Below the pieces are notes generated by a model. It made no database searches and was not told the DNA's origin. It worked only from the letters and a program-made list of their open reading frames with translations. Position numbers and translations under genes: made by a program. Of a DNA stretch of 64,000 nt, positions 63,197 through 64,000 are shown piece after piece. Position 1 is the stretch's first letter, and every line of letters starts with the position of its first letter. The stretch comes from Leptospira ilyithenensis (lineage in GTDB: Bacteria > Spirochaetota > Leptospiria > Leptospirales > Leptospiraceae): contig NZ_RQHV01000061.1 of NCBI RefSeq assembly GCF_004771005.1, positions 558,001-622,000 on the forward strand. Reading direction: 5' to 3'.

Positions 63197-63967
63197 TTAA
63201 CCAGAAAAAGGAAAAATACTTTCAGGGTCAATGAGTTTGATCACTTCATCCGCTAAAATATCGAATGCATGCCAGGGATTGGAACCTTTCTTTAAAAACT
63301 GATTTTTTTCTGTTTTGGTTTTGATAGACTCTGATTTGGGAATTTCGTTGAGAGTGGGAATTTCCTCTATGGTTTTCAGTCTTTCCAGAATATCTCTGTG
63401 TTTTTTGGAGGCTCCGAAAAGACAGGGAAGAAATGCGGACTCTTTCTTGGCACTGAATAAAGATTCGGTCTGAGAGATCTCATCTAACAATAAATTGACG
63501 GCCCGGATTGCCCATTTGCTAGGTGTTACCGGAATCAAGACCAACTGTGCAACATAAAGTGCACTCGTGAGTTCGTATTTTGCAGAACCGGGAGTATCGA
63601 TCACAACATATTCGTATTTTGATTTTACCGACTCCAAAGCTTTCTTCAGTTGTTGGGATAGAAAAAAGGAATCTGAAGCGATTCTTACCAACTTGGAGAG
63701 AGTCAAAGTGGAAGGAATGATATCGATCTCTTTACCCGGAATAATGACTTCCGAAATGGAAGACTTTCCAAGTAAGAGAGTCATTATGTTTTTATCTTCG
63801 ACGGAATCGGGAGAAAGGTTCGGCAGAAAAAAATCAGTCAGATCGGCTTGCATGTCCATATCGATCACTAAGGTCTTTCCCCTGCGGGAAAGCGACTCGC
63901 TCAAATGGATCGCAGTCGTTGATTTTGCACTTCCCCCTTTGATATTGGATACCGTTACCACCTTCAT
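63197..63967 (-). CDS. ParA-family ATPase without an adjacent ParB
   Basis: A 256-residue P-loop ATPase of the ParA/MinD-like group. The deviant Walker A KGGSAKSTTAIHL is at about residues 10-22 (KGG then KST), Walker B is in YEYVVIDTPGSAKYEL, and VIDMDMQADLTDFFLP carries the switch I Asp. No ParB-like partner or parS site is seen in the window; one may lie outside. A cargo other than the chromosome is as likely as partition. It ends before the alpha/beta hydrolase. Confidence 0.92.
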   Translation of the reverse strand: MKVVTVSNIKGGSAKSTTAIHLSESLSRRGKTLVIDMDMQADLTDFFLPNLSPDSVEDKNIMTLLLGKSSISEVIIPGKEIDIIPSTLTLSKLVRIASDSFFLSQQLKKALESVKSKYEYVVIDTPGSAKYELTSALYVAQLVLIPVTPSKWAIRAVNLLLDEISQTESLFSAKKESAFLPCLFGASKKHRDILERLKTIEEIPTLNEIPKSESIKTKTEKNQFLKKGSNPWHAFDILADEVIKLIDPESIFPFSG

Positions 63968-64000
63968 ACCTACCGATTCTAAATGGAACTCCTGATTTAC

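Noticed and set aside
1..64000. Mobile elements, CRISPR arrays, tRNA or rRNA genes
   Set aside because: No transposase, integrase, repeat array or cloverleaf was seen in any gap; the gaps are short and all were read.

Overview
The window is an AT-rich, gene-dense stretch of bacterial chromosome that looks like Leptospira, probably the saprophytic side of the genus. The signs are a FlaB-type periplasmic flagellin, many small lipoproteins with loose spirochaete lipoboxes, two OmpA-domain proteins with envelope signals, LpxC (so lipid A is made), large HAMP/SpoIIE and class III cyclase sensor proteins, and own-line leucine and histidine genes. The species is inferred from content only. I see no tRNA, rRNA, insertion sequence, prophage or CRISPR. 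No gap between genes exceeds about 300 bases, and the sequence reads as core chromosome rather than an island.

Layout. 1-9095 (minus): one run of adenylate cyclase, FecR/Fn3 envelope protein, small membrane protein, hisD, panC and the start of mfd. 9146-16764: xth, a LEA-like lipoprotein, an unknown lipoprotein, mgtE, a coiled-coil lipoprotein overlapping a coiled-coil OmpA protein, a cation efflux pump and a shortened acyl-CoA-dehydrogenase-like protein. 16761-26085: uvrA, sppA, sua5, an anchored GH18 protein, a queuosine-precursor transporter, a glycerophosphodiesterase and a VOC protein. 26289-29799 (plus): di-haem peroxidase, cupredoxin, cytochrome c and a chemoreceptor, which look like one redox unit. 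29854-34408: a polytopic membrane protein, leuA, hisC and a small membrane protein. 34477-35329 (minus): two Hsp20 chaperones behind a CIRCE operator. 35481-44150: ridA-like gene, a membrane protein, then a tight minus-strand run of DedA, SpoIIE phosphatase, GNAT-fold acyltransferase, clpS and clpA. 44185-49760: lipoprotein, AI-2E-type permease, xseA, xseB, a sodium:solute symporter and ddl. 49806-56545 (plus): a repeated aromatic beta-strand protein, mlaE, mlaF, mlaD, lpxC and an EI-type phosphotransferase. 56604-63967: POT transporter, cobalamin adenosyltransferase, flaB, an OmpA lipoprotein, YbaB, a cyclic-nucleotide-gated K+ channel, an alpha/beta hydrolase and an orphan ParA.

Regulation visible in the DNA. 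A textbook sigma-54 promoter with two tandem 19-bp upstream repeats sits before lpxC. A CIRCE (HrcA) site sits before the hsp20 pair. The flaB Shine-Dalgarno lies in the loop of a small hairpin of the type CsrA binds. Several hairpins look like intrinsic terminators.

The most promising leads are the sigma-54 control of lpxC next to Mla and a PTS EI, the unrecognised beta-repeat protein translationally coupled to MlaE, the GNAT-fold acyltransferase overlapping clpS-clpA, and the peroxidase/cupredoxin/cytochrome/chemoreceptor cluster.
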